From Adiantum capillus-veneris (Eukaryota > Streptophyta > Polypodiopsida > Polypodiales > Pteridaceae): a DNA stretch of 60,000 nucleotides. The stretch lies in assembly GCA_014529385.2 (NCBI GenBank), contig CM043967.1, forward strand, positions 9,503,501-9,563,500. The letters are read 5' to 3'. Positions 34,672 to 44,682 of the stretch are shown here, in pieces; the stretch's first letter is position 1; each line of letters opens with the position of its first letter. Below the pieces are notes generated by a model. It ran no database searches. It was not told where the DNA came from and worked only from the letters and a program-made list of their open reading frames with translations. The translations under genes and the position numbers were made by a program.

Positions 34672-35473
34672 TAAGAGCTCTACGCATTGATGTAAACATA
34701 TCATGGTAAATCGTAGCTTATGGTGTCGCCAACCCACAGCCTAATTTCATCATAAGTAGGAATTTAAGCTAGACAATCACAAAGTAAATATAGGCGGGGT
34801 ATTGGGGCATCATCGCTAAGCATGTAGATGCATTTGGGGTTAGAAATGACTAGGTCAAAAACTCACTGCTGTTAATAATCGCATTTTTTGCACTTCATCA
34901 AAAGTGAGATTTGAGACCATAAGCATGTGTGTTTAGGTCTTATATACTTGTCCTAGAAGTTTTGTAACATTCGGATGTTGTTTGATGCTGTAACAGCCAT
35001 GTTTTGTTTGCCGATTAGTGACTAGCTTTTGATGACTTAGATCATTTGAGTGTAGCAGCTTTGTGTTAGATGCGAGTTGTCTATTTTTTTCCAAGAGATT
35101 GACACCCTCTTGTAGCCTCTATGCACTAGTCGAGTCAGCTTTGTCCCATGGATTGACAATTATGTTCGTGGTTCTCGCCATGTCTACAATAAGATAAGAG
35201 TGAGGTTAGGAAATCCATCCACATGGTGTTTTTCATTCTGAGAAAGGCAAAGAGTTAAGGATCCATGATATATACTTTTGGGTGACTTTGTGCAAGTAGT
35301 TGGCTCTTGATCAAACTACAAGATAGTTACTAGAGGTTATTCTCTAATCTAATGACTGAGAAAGTATGTTGAAGCTAGAGAAAACATCTTACTTTAGGCA
35401 CATATAGAAAATTAAATCAATTATTTGAGAATATGGATCCTTCAATATATTAATTTCATAGAATCTAGTGGAA

Positions 35474-35476
<3 letters not shown>
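34672..35476. other. Region without recognisable genes
   Basis: No frame with motifs and no repeats of note. Confidence 0.4.

Positions 35477-35562
<86 letters not shown>
35477..35562 (+). repeat. (CT)n microsatellite
   Basis: About 86 bp of CT. Confidence 0.97.
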
Positions 35563-35564
<2 letters not shown>

Positions 35565-35573
35565 CCTTAAGAG

Positions 35574-35642
35574 AGTAGCACTATGGTGCGCGGGCGGCTT
35601 CCTGCCATTGATACAATTTTCCCCACGCACCATAGTGCTACT
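35574..35642 (+). repeat. Inverted repeat / hairpin with 21-bp arms
   Basis: Arms 35574-35594 and 35622-35642 (AGTAGCACTATGGTGCG and its complement, extended by four bases with one mismatch) enclose a 27-base loop. Long CT tracts lie on both sides. It could be a foldback element or a small-RNA precursor. Confidence 0.9.
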
Positions 35643-35723
35643 TCCCCCCCTCATCCTTCCAAACTCCCTTTCTCCTCTCCTAGAGTATCTACATCTCTCT
35701 CTCTATCTGTCTGTGTCTATTTG

Positions 35724-35725
<2 letters not shown>

Positions 35726-35801
<76 letters not shown>
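35726..35801 (+). repeat. (CT)n microsatellite
   Basis: About 76 bp of CT. Confidence 0.97.
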
Positions 35802-35803
<2 letters not shown>

Positions 35804-36006
35804 GCAAGTATATGTAGCTTTTGAGTTACTAATATCAGGGATTTCAAAATGACGTGATCACATTTTCCCGCCGGGCCCACTGTAGCTCAGTATGCTATCT
35901 CTTCTTTCAAGTATTATTCAAACCAAACATTAGTGTGATAATCAATATCACACACAAGCGTAGTAGTGAAGCCTGAAGGGAATAAACCTCAATCTACTCA
36001 AACATG

Positions 36007-36760
36007 AGCAAGCAAATACAACACTGAATCAAATATGTGATCAGTCCATCCCAAAAGTAGAGATATCGACCCAAAGATTCACCTTCCTACCTCCTTTCAT
36101 GAATCAGTCCAGTCCAAAAAAGAACTAATGACCCATGATTGGAGCTCTAATCGAAATAGCAAGCAAATACAGCGGTGAATCAAACATGTGATCACTCCAT
36201 CCCAAAAGTAGAGATATCAACCCAAAGATTCACCTTCCTACCTCCTTTTATGAATCAGTCCAGTCCAAAAAAGAACTAATGACCCATGATTGGATCTCTA
36301 ATCGGAATAGCAAGCAAATACAGCGGTGAATCAAACATGTGATCAGTCCATCCCAAAAGTAGAGATATCGACCCAAAGATTCACCTTTCTACCTCCTTTC
36401 ATGAATCATTCCAGTCCAAAAAAGAACTAATGACCCATGATTGGAGCTCTAATCGGAATAGCAAGCAAATACATCGGTGAATCAAACATGTAATCAATCC
36501 ATCCCAAAAGTAGAGATATCGACCCAAAGATTCACCTTTCTATCTCTTTTCAAGAATTAGTTCAATCCAAAAAAGAACTAATGACCCATGATAGAAGTTC
36601 TAATCAGTATAGCAATCAATTTAGCAAATATAACGGTGAACCAAACATGAGATCAGTCCATCCCAAATGTAGAGATACCGACCCAAAGATTCACCTTTCT
36701 ACCTCCTTTCAAGATCAGTTCAGTCCAAAAAAGAACTAATGATCCATGATCAGAGTTACA
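36007..36760 (+). repeat. Five tandem copies of a 151-bp repeat
   Basis: Copies start at 36007, 36158, 36309, 36460 and 36611, exactly 151 bp apart. Each contains GATCA(G/C)TCCATCCCAAA, GAGATATCGACCCAAAG and AAAAAGAACTAATGACCC. The first four are very similar; the fifth is more diverged at its start. They lie inside the hAT-like element. Confidence 0.95.
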
Positions 36761-36850
36761 TTAAGTTTTAATTTTTTTTAAAGACTATTCATTTTTTTAC
36801 CTTTAGTTTTTCTTCTAAATTTTAAAGGATGACCAAATTTAGAGGAAGAG

Positions 36851-37010
36851 GTGATGTGATGTGATGTGATGTGAAGGGTTATATAGAGCCGCCAAATATG
36901 GGAGGGGTACACGACGGGCCCGACGGGATTCTTGCTTGTCCCGCCGGGCCCGCCAAGTTTAATATGAAACCCGGCGGGCCTGCCGGGATTGTTAGTCGTC
37001 CCGTCGGTTC
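36851..37010 (+). repeat. GTGAT minisatellite and GC-rich inverted repeats
   Basis: Four GTGAT units at 36851-36873, then a hairpin with arms 36917-36928 and 36939-36950 (GGCCCGACGGGA with one mismatch), then CCCGGCGGGCCTGCCGGG at about 36970. A related CCCGCCGGGCCC lies at about 35867 near the left end. Subterminal repeats of this kind often bind transposase; that is inference here. Confidence 0.7.
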
Positions 37011-37134
37011 TACGTTTTCTACCGGTTTTCGTAGGTCATGACATTAGATATGTTATTAACATGAAAAAAATAGTGATAATAACAACAATAATTAACATTT
37101 AACAAAATGCATCATCGCGTAATTAAAATCCCTG

Positions 37135-37233
37135 GTTACTATGAAGGATAGGAAGACCTTCCTTTGAACAGTCTAATGTCGTTGAATGGAGTTCTGACCC
37201 TCTTTGGGATGGAGTTGTTATCTGTGAGATAGT

Positions 37234-37295
<62 letters not shown>
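37135..37295 (+). repeat. Duplicated segment, copy 1 (right part), with (CT)n
   Basis: 37142-37236 matches 37583-37677 almost base for base (GAAGGATAGGAAGACC to GAGATAGTTACTCT). Its left part, CCTGCAAGTATATGTAGC at 35801, is separated from it by the hAT-like element. The CT tract is 37236-37295. Confidence 0.9.
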
Positions 37296-37296
<1 letters not shown>

Positions 37297-37551
37297 ACCC
37301 TCGGGGGGTTCACTATGTATAAAACTACCATATCATGTGCGTTCAAAACGTGTTTTTTAAACCCCTTATCTATGAATTTTGTTAAGAATATAATTACCCT
37401 TTTCTTTTAAAATCTGTAAATTTTTTTCAAATTTGAAAAAATAATGCCCTTCTATATATATATTTCTGTAAGTTTCAAGAACTTTAAATACCCTTCTGTT
37501 GAACTCACGTGATAGGTCACATTTTTATTAGGTGACCTCCCCGGGCTCTAA

Positions 37552-37674
37552 CCTGCAAGTATATGTAGCTTTTGAGTTACTGTGAAGGATAGGAAGACCT
37601 TCCTTTGAACAGTCTAATGTCGTTGAATGGAGTTCTGACCCTCTTTGGGATGGAATTGTGGTCTGTGAGATAGT

Positions 37675-37743
<69 letters not shown>
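37552..37743 (+). repeat. Duplicated segment, copy 2 (uninterrupted), with (CT)n
   Basis: CCTGCAAGTATATGTAGC is followed without interruption by GAGTTACTGTGAAGG and the same 95 bp as copy 1, ending in a CT tract (37677-37743). It serves as the empty site for the hAT-like element. The interval 37296-37551 between copies is AT-rich and non-coding. Confidence 0.9.
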
Positions 37744-37747
<4 letters not shown>

Positions 37748-37990
37748 AAGGATAGTATGTATCCCTCTCTCTTTTTCTCTCTGTTGTGGTACACTAAGCA
37801 CGCCACCAAAATTTAGTCGTACATGCATTAAAGTAAAAAATTGATTTATCTATTAAAATCGTATTGCACATTAGATGCCCACTATACATAATCAGACTTT
37901 TCACACGTGTGAGACATGTACTCATTAGAATACCGTGCATGGAGGCAACGGTTATATTGTTTAGATTATGAGAGAGAGGGAGAGATACAA

Positions 37991-37993
<3 letters not shown>

Positions 37994-38020
<27 letters not shown>
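37994..38020 (+). repeat. (GA)n microsatellite
   Basis: GA run of about 27 bp; further short GA runs at about 38110-38145. No gene in 37744-38509. Confidence 0.9.
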
Positions 38021-38021
<1 letters not shown>

Positions 38022-38506
38022 AGAAGAAGAATCATAGAATTTTAACATCGTAGGAAACTATCCCAAGAGACCTTAAAGATCTATCCAACGAGGAGAGTTG
38101 AGCTCAAAGAGAGAGAAAGAGAGAGAGAGACGCAGGGAGAGAGAGATTCTTGATTGGAGGTACTTCTTGCAGTGAAGATTTAAAACACCAGGCTAGAAGT
38201 GTGCTCCATGTACCATTGAAGGGTTCATCTTTGCAAGATAGCCATGCCAAGTCTAGGAAAGGTTAACAAAAATTTATGCTTCTGTTGCAAAATTATGCAT
38301 GAGGATTATTGCTCATGTGATAGATATATATATATGAGCTTTCATTTTTGTCCCACGGCACACGTGGATCCACATAGTGTTGCTATATTCTCTTGCACGT
38401 ATCGTTGGAAGAAATATTGAGATATAGAGGAAGTTCGGTTTTTCTTTCCACGGCGCGCGTTGATTTGTTTACAAACCTTCGGTTGTCTTGCGCATGCCGT
38501 AGAGCA

Positions 38507-38509
<3 letters not shown>

Positions 38510-38595
<86 letters not shown>
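38510..38595 (+). repeat. (GA)n microsatellite
   Basis: GA run of about 86 bp. Confidence 0.97.
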
Positions 38596-38600
<5 letters not shown>

Positions 38601-38603
38601 TGA

Positions 38604-38936
38604 TTATGTTTTTGTCAAGATTAAGATCTCATAGAAGGAAGAGGCAAAGAAAAGATCCAGAGACTGTGTTTGGCCAACAAGAAGCACAAGAGGGACCACC
38701 TTAGTTGCTAAGAGGTTCCTTACAGAGAAATGTGGACCAATGCTACCATAAAACAAAGACAAAGTTATCCTCGTCGGCAAATTTTTAATTTGCGAGAGAA
38801 TATCTAGGATACTATGCGGGGTACGCAGGTGGTCATGCGGCTTAATATTACACATACATAGAAATGGCACTCTGTTTTGGGAAATAAAACCCAAATGAAC
38901 TCTTGAATTATGCAAACATTTAATGCTCATATACAA
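38604..38936 (-). pseudogene. Possible LINE remnant (zinc-binding region after reverse transcriptase)
   Basis: A 110-codon frame with LPTRITLSLFYGSIGPHFSVRNLLATK and then SLDLFFASSF. The spacing resembles the zinc-binding domain that follows RT in plant L1 elements (P-x-K-V-x2-F-W, L-x-R, C-x2-C, DHLFF-x-C), but the Cys residues of the binding site are absent. Weak and degenerate. Confidence 0.3.
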
Positions 38937-39469
38937 GGGTGATGCGCCAAAAGATATCCTTAAACAATCATCAAGTTGAGGGACGTGTGACTTATACGGG
39001 ATCTGTTAAATCATTAGGCCTCTCTTGTATATGTTGTGACCTATAATCAGATTCTCTTGATCCACCTATGGTTAGCATATTCCATTGTCTCTCTCCACTT
39101 TATTTGCCCTTCACGAACACTTGAGTTGTTGAATGCCTTTGCTCATTTCCCTTTTCTTTGTTGCAAATGCCTAATTGCTTGTGTTTTTGTTGAACTATCC
39201 AATACATGTTTTTACTACAAACGATGAAAAATTTTGCGATAAAACCATTGAAACAACTCTTTCAAATTGACTGCCTTGTCTTGAAAGCCACCATGTTGTG
39301 TGTGTCTGAAATATACATTCCTAGACATGTAATGAGACTTTTACAAGCCTTGGGTGTTCCATATGCCTGGGTTTCCATACCTTTGAATAAATTATGGTAA
39401 GTGATTGAAAATGATGTGCTACAAATAAAACAAGTTGTCAAGTATTTCAAACATCCTCTTAATCCTTTT

Positions 39470-40197
39470 ATTTAAAAGGGTGCTTTAACAATACCATGTA
39501 ATGAGTAATCTGAGTTTCAGTCCATGTTGTCTTAAATGCTTTATTTAGTAGCTGAAGGTTCTCCTTAAACTTGTTAAGCTCATTTTGTGACCAGTCATCT
39601 TTGTCACACATCTAAAATGTCCTACATCAAGAAAACATCACCCCTTGGCATTGCGAGTTGTTGGTTCCTGGTCCTTCACTACCATATGCAGATTTTTCCA
39701 TTGTTGAAACTCAATTTTGCTGACATAGGTGAGATGATATATCCTTCCACGCTTGGTTAGCTTCTTATCTTTCATGCATGTTGGTTTAGATTAGAAACGG
39801 TGTGCCTTGACTTCATCAATGGATGGTTTTCATGGTACATTTTTATCATCGGTTGACTTTTCTCGTCCCATTGGATTTTCACATTGCCCCCATGAGACCC
39901 ATATATGAAAAAACTAGTTCAAGGGCCTGTATGACAACCTGTCATTCAATTGATTTCTTGATTTTCTAGAAAAACGCAATGTATACATACACCAACTTCT
40001 CCACAATTTTGCAAAGGGCATTGCATTGTACAAATGTGGACATTAACAAGTGGAATATCCAAAACTGGGTGGAAATTAGGATCTTCATTGTGACAAGTAG
40101 GAGTCTTTCTCCACCACTTTGGATCCATCATCTTTACAGGCTCCATGCAATACAAGCATGGAGACTTTGCCATGGCACCCATTCCACACTTATACAT
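39470..40197 (-). pseudogene. Cys-rich decayed coding sequence, unrecognised
   Basis: The frame 40197-39946 (83 codons) reads KSPCLYCMEPVKMMDPKWWRK ... HICTMQCPLQNCGEVGVCIHC, with nine Cys in zinc-binding-like pairs. Beyond its stop the strand stays coding-like in alternating frames to about 39470 (for example WSQNELNKFKENLQLLNKAF). It could be part of a transposase or a host gene exon; I cannot name it. Confidence 0.3.
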
Positions 40198-40323
40198 ACA
40201 CTTCAGTGTTTTGAGGTCACCTGCAAGATGCTATTGGACTTGAAAGTCTCCCCTCCCATCTACAGACAGGACCTATCCTTGATTCATTTGTCTATCAATT
40301 ATATCACAAATAGGAGTTTGATG

Positions 40324-40571
40324 TGTTAGGTTTCCAAGCCTGAGTCTAGTAAGTGTCTACCTGCGAGAATGCTCTCCTAAAGCATACAATTAATACTTTA
40401 AGTTTGTGTGGGTAAGTTTGCATGGCAAAGCAACCTTATATTGTATCTTTTTTAATCAATAGTCATAGCGTGGTTTTATCTTCTTGCTCTATCTCTCTCT
40501 CTCTCTCTGTTGCTCGCTTCCTCTCTCACCATGGATTTTGCATGCCACCATCCACCCTAACCTCCCCATCA
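40324..40571 (+). repeat. TR-GAG element 5' LTR
   Basis: Starts TGTTAGG and ends CCCCATCA, two bases before the PBS. It contains a short CT run at about 40493-40508 that is expanded to about 65 bp in the other LTR. Confidence 0.85.
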
Positions 40572-40573
40572 AT

Positions 40574-40585
40574 TGGTATCAGAGC
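40574..40585 (+). other. TR-GAG element primer-binding site
   Basis: TGGTATCAGAGC, complementary to initiator methionine tRNA. Confidence 0.9.
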
Positions 40586-41178
40586 CTGATGCTCTTGGAG
40601 GCCTCGGCTGCCTCTTGTGAAGAAAAGAAGGAGGAACTTGACGTGCATAAAAGTGATCAAAACCTGCATCAACACGATCACCGTGGCATAAGGCAAAGCT
40701 TTTGACACTAAAGCATCGTCCACTTTGGCCTTTTACTGGCTACGCTGAAGCAGATCGATAGCAGCACTGTCTGCAGTTACAGAATTCAACATCATTTTCT
40801 TCTTTTTGATCCTTTCACACTCAATTAACCGGCTTTAAGTCTTTGGTCTCTTTATTTCAATCAAGAGGGACTTCGCACCTATAAAGGATGCAATCTCAAG
40901 CAAAATCTCCATCATCAATTGCATTTCAAATTAGTGTATTAAGACACAGTGTGTAAATGATATCAAGTGTGGAAAACTCAATAAATTTGAAGTCCATAGC
41001 AATTGCAGCCGGCAACAAATATCATGTAAGTAGACCAAGGCTAAACAACAAGAACAATTGCAGTGATAAGTGTTTTTTTGAAAAGGTTGACTTGAAGCCG
41101 ATTAAAGCCATCCGACAAAACAAAAGGGTATAATAGTCAACAATGGTACACAGTATTACACTTTGTGAAGTTTCAAGT

Positions 41179-42031
41179 ATGGCATCAAAGGTGGACAAAT
41201 TCAATGGTTCCGGCTTCCACACCTGGCACCATCAAAGTGAAAGGCTATCTAATGTGCAAGAATCTTTGGAGTGTGTTCAAGCCACTGTCAATTGACAAAG
41301 CTGGGATATTCGCTACTGTTACAAGAGCGTTCGTTATCTACCGAGAAACAAAGCAAGGACGAGCAAGCATTAGGTATTATTTTGACATCTCTTGAGGATG
41401 ATTTTATTCATTATTTGGATGATGTGAAATCTGCAAACGTTGCTTGGTTGCTATTAGAAAATTTGTTTGCTCCTAAAGCCAAACACTCCAAAATGAACCC
41501 AATTATGGAGCTGTATTCTCTTTCTATGCATGATGACAAGAATATCGAAGCTTTAGCTAACGGATTGAACAGCATCCGCACTCAGTTGATTTATGTTGAA
41601 GCCCCTGTGCGAGATGAAGATCTTATAGCTGTTTTTTTAATAGCCTACGTTAAGAATTTTATCAAATCATAACTATTTTAAAGAAGAAGGATCCGCTGCC
41701 TTCTTTGGATGGTATTGTTAATTCATTGCAGGATGAAGAGAAATGAGTACCACGTGTTAGTTCCATCATACATACTGCATATGTAGCTCGTGGTTGCACT
41801 TTGATTGCAACTTCAACCAGACCTACTATCAGCACTCGACCTTCTGCAATATGTGGCCCCATCAATCATCAAACCAAGGATTGTATCAGCAAAAATCCTT
41901 GCATCCACTGTGGAAAGACCAATCGTCCTTCAGATAAGTGTTTTAAGAAGAATAAATGACAGATCAACATGGTTGAAAGTGATGAAGATGGTGAAGCATC
42001 GATGTTTCTCGTAGATAGTAATGTCCTGTAG
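41179..42031 (+). pseudogene. TR-GAG element gag protein, frameshifted
   Basis: Starts MASKVDKFNGSGFHTW (copia Gag start: KFxGxNFxxWK). In another frame it continues DEQALGIILTSLEDDFIHYLDD ... AWLLLENLFAPKAKHSK ... LANGLNSIRTQLIYVE, the core of the copia Gag (UBN2-like) fold. A knuckle CIHCGKTNRPSDKC lies near 41910, and the frame ends ESDEDGEASMFLVDSNVL. Frameshifts near 41270 and 41670 and a TGA at about 41957 break it. Gag of an intact relative would form the particle. Confidence 0.7.
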
Positions 42032-42212
42032 TTTTTGGTTTGTTTTATGTTCTTTTATGTCAGTCATTTGTCAATAAAATGTGCGGGTTATAGACACTGC
42101 CACACATCAGTGTTGGTAAGACCACCCTTTTATGTTTGGTTTTGAGTTCTGGTTTGTCTCACACTGATGGTTGTTTGAAGGAAGTGCACACACACACCTA
42201 TGTTATTGTCAA

Positions 42213-42241
42213 GGGGGGGGGGGGGGGGGGGGGGGGGGGGG
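42213..42241 (+). repeat. Poly-G tract of about 29 bases at the polypurine tract
   Basis: AA followed by about 29 G, directly before the 3' LTR whose first bases (TGT) appear to have been absorbed into the run. It could form a G-quadruplex; the length may also be affected by sequencing. Confidence 0.9.
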
Positions 42242-42399
42242 TAGGTTTCCAAGCCCGAGTCTAGTAAGTGTCTACGTGCAAGAATGCTCTCCTAAAGCAT
42301 GCAGTTGAAACATTTAGTTCGCATCGGTAAGTTTGCATGGCAAAGTGACCTTATATTGTATCTTTTTTAATCAATATTCATAGGTGATTTTATCTTCTT

Positions 42400-42469
<70 letters not shown>

Positions 42470-42470
42470 A
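42240..42470 (+). repeat. TR-GAG element 3' LTR with expanded (CT)n
   Basis: Matches the 5' LTR up to the CT run (42401-42465), then jumps to the final CATCA. The segment between the CT run and the LTR end in the 5' copy (TGTTGCTCGC...) is missing, probably replaced during repeat expansion. Confidence 0.8.
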
Positions 42471-42757
42471 AAAGAGAACTTGGCTAACTCTCCTTTGTGA
42501 GCAAGTATCAGGGCGGGAATGTTTTCAATGGATTCAGATAACTCTACCACCCCTTCCTTAGAGTTGTTGAAAAGTTGGGCAAGGGTATCGACACATTTAT
42601 CAAACGACATGGTTTGAACCAAAGAGTTGTCTAGATCAGCTAAATCCCCTGCTACCAGTGCAGATGCCATAGGGTCATGAATGCATCTAAGTACCTGAGG
42701 CAAGGCTTTAGAAAGAGGCTCCATAGGAAGCTCTAACCCTTGAGATAGTGTGAAGTT
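42466..42757 (-). CDS. Exon-like open frame, unrecognised (cut by TR-GAG element)
   Basis: On the minus strand, TATGTAG at 42758-42764 could be a splice acceptor. The frame then reads NFTLSQGLELPMEPLSKALP ... HDPMASALVAGDLADLDNSLV ... FDKCVDTLAQLFNNSKEGV ... ENIPALILAHKGELAKFSFD for about 97 codons without a stop until it enters the LTR's CT tract. The composition is that of a helical globular protein, unlike the retroelement ORFs around it. I do not recognise the family. It may be an exon of a host gene disrupted by the element, or part of another mobile element. Confidence 0.35.
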
Positions 42758-43007
42758 CTACATAGTCCATAAAAAATAGAGAAATATACCACCAAAGGTA
42801 AGAACTGGTAGCCTCTTTAGCCTTCAACAGACCAAGAGAACCTATAAGGGAGGTGTGCAGAGAGCCCCATCTCTCAAGGATCAGTCCAAGGTAAAATTAT
42901 CTAGGATAGACACCAAGGTATTAAAATATAGTAACTAGATCTTTGAATAGTATCAATACTATTCTTGGTGTTAAGTGTGTGTGTGTTCCAACAGCAACAT
43001 AACATAT

Positions 43008-43202
43008 ACACCAAAGAATCCTTTCAAATTACAAAAGACACTAGAAACTAGGTCAATGAAAAGGTGGTATAATTACCATTCATAGTACAGAACAGTCTTT
43101 ATACACAAGTGCTAAAATCAAGATCCAGAAGATATAATAGTCTGCCATCTTCAAGCCAAGGAACTTTGAAAACCATAGTTGAGAAGGTAACCCTCACCTA
43201 CA
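43008..43202 (+). repeat. Duplicated segment D1, copy 1
   Basis: About 190 bp, ACACCAAAGAATCC to GGTAACCCTCACCTA, recurs at 44683-44868 with roughly 10% differences by eye and small indels. Confidence 0.9.
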
Positions 43203-43786
43203 CCCATGGAAACAACACAACATATAGTTAGCATTGGCACCGTATGCAGGTGATGCATGGGTATCCCATGTGTTATAGATGTGACCCAACTAGATTGCTT
43301 TCAAAGAAAAATATTAAAAAACCATAACCTATATTTAGAGATGGTTTCATTTACAAGGGGTTGCAGGGAAACCAAATGAAGCCCTTTTCCTTTGCAAGTT
43401 CTCATGAGATAAGGTCGGAGACGAGTTTTATGAGGTTTCTAGCCCCGAAGTGGGCCACATATACATGTTTTATAACTTTAGAAAGTTTGGCATTAATTGC
43501 CGCTATTTTTTTGGTTCAATAATAGTGCTTATATGTGGAGTCAAACTATACTTTGGAGTCACCTATAATACAAACAATTGTTAGTAATTGTGTATTACTC
43601 CTACTTGGATGGAGTAAAAAAAAACCATATGAAAGATAGAAAGTATGAATGCTCAATCCCCTTTAACCATAAACCCATAACGGTGAGACATTCTAGAGTC
43701 CCTTAGTTGTTCCATAAGCCAAGGGAGTGTATCATCAATTCCCATTACATAGTATGAAAATGATGCAATAAGCCACCATATTCAGA

Positions 43787-44060
43787 CATATGAGCAGCCA
43801 TAAGGTACCATACACGACCATACTTGGCAACTATGTTCATAACCATATTCAGCCACAACCCTTCTTAACCATATTCACACCCACTTGGCCATATGAGCAG
43901 CCATATCCAGATGTAGCAACCATATTTACCCACATGGGCAGCCTTAAGGTACCATGCAAAACCATATTCGACCACATTTCACACCCTTTATCACCATAAT
44001 CATAACCATATTCGGCCAGAACCATTTTTAACCATATTCTCAACCAATCATTCACAATTA
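43787..44060 (+). repeat. Degenerate tandem repeat rich in AACCATATTC
   Basis: Two diverged units of about 140-165 bp. Each has (A)CATAT/CATGGGCAGCC, T(A)AGGTACCAT, ATAACCATATTC(A/G)GCCA and TTAACCATATTC. The word ACCATAT occurs about ten times. Confidence 0.75.
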
Positions 44061-44409
44061 TATTCTGCTACATCATGGCCCCAGCTTTGCCCATGATTTG
44101 TCACATAACTATCAACAAGTATAGACCGTACCTGAGTAAGATAGATAAGCTTAATACCAAACCCTAGAGGCACCACATCAAAAAAATATAACCGCAGTAG
44201 CTGCCCCAAAAAAACATTACCAGGCCGCTTGACTTAAACCCTAAGGTAAGCGAGTACCTACCATAAAATCGGGTCATCTACCGATTTGTAAGAGAAACCA
44301 TCACAAGGTAACCATTAACCTGCATTGAGAAAGACCTTTCAATATATTTCACTACCCATACACATCCTTATGACAATTTAGTAGGTAAATATTAAAACAG
44401 TGCCGCGGT

Positions 44410-44505
44410 TACCTAAGGTCAGAAGAAGCAGCCAATCATCCCCATAACTTTCATACATCGACTTAGTATAGTCAAGAGCATGCATGAGCTCTATACTGCT
44501 ATAAT
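44410..44505 (+). repeat. Duplicated segment D2, copy 1
   Basis: GGTCAGAAGAAGCAGCCAA ... CATACATCGACTTAGTATAG ... CATGCATGAGCTCTA recurs at 44871-44955. D1 and D2 are separate here but adjacent in the second copy. Confidence 0.85.
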
Positions 44506-44509
44506 GTTA

Positions 44510-44680
44510 TACCGATACTGGTGTACTGGTATTGCTATACCTCAGTATTGGTATTGTATACTGGTATAGTGGAACTGGTCTTAGATTTTCAACGCTAGTA
44601 CTGGTACTGGTAGTATTGGTACTAGTAGTATTGTTATATTGGTAGTACCCGTATACTGGGACTGGTATATTGGTACTGAT
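44510..44680 (+). repeat. Cryptically simple TACTGGTA-rich sequence
   Basis: Nearly the whole stretch is built from variants of TACTGGTAT and TAGTATTG. It has no fixed period and is probably a scrambled microsatellite. Confidence 0.7.
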
Positions 44681-44682
44681 AC

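Larger units (their letters stand above)
35836..37134. mobile_element. hAT-like non-autonomous DNA transposon (about 1.3 kb)
   Basis: Terminal inverted repeats: left CAGGGATTTCAAAATGACG, right end (reverse strand) CAGGGATTTTAATTACGCG, similar over about 30 bp. CAGGG ends are typical of hAT elements. An empty site survives: 37552-37590 reads across GAGTTACTGTGAAGG without the insert, while here GAGTTACT stands left and GTTACTATGAAGG right of the element, so GTTACT(A/G)T is the likely 8-bp target duplication (the left copy has about 3 extra bases). There is no transposase frame. The inside holds five 151-bp tandem repeats and GC-rich hairpins near both ends. Confidence 0.75.
40324..42470 (+). 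mobile_element. LTR-gag-LTR element without pol (TR-GAG-like, copia type)
   Basis: Direct repeats 40324-40571 and about 42240-42470 share TAGGTTTCCAAGCC, AGTCTAGTAAGTGTCTAC and TTATATTGTATCTTTTTTAATCA. A tRNA-iMet PBS follows the left LTR and a poly-G polypurine tract precedes the right. The only coding sequence is a copia-type gag (41179-42031) that stops at LVDS, where protease would begin. This is the structure described for TR-GAG non-autonomous elements. The flanking 5-mers do not match, so no target duplication is seen. Confidence 0.75.

Noticed and set aside
36007-36760. CRISPR-like array
   Set aside because: The 151-bp units are contiguous tandem repeats without short repeats and unique spacers, in plant nuclear DNA.
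37794-38048. Minus-strand Ser/Leu frame as a gene
   Set aside because: The N-terminal third is GA repeat and the rest has no motif.
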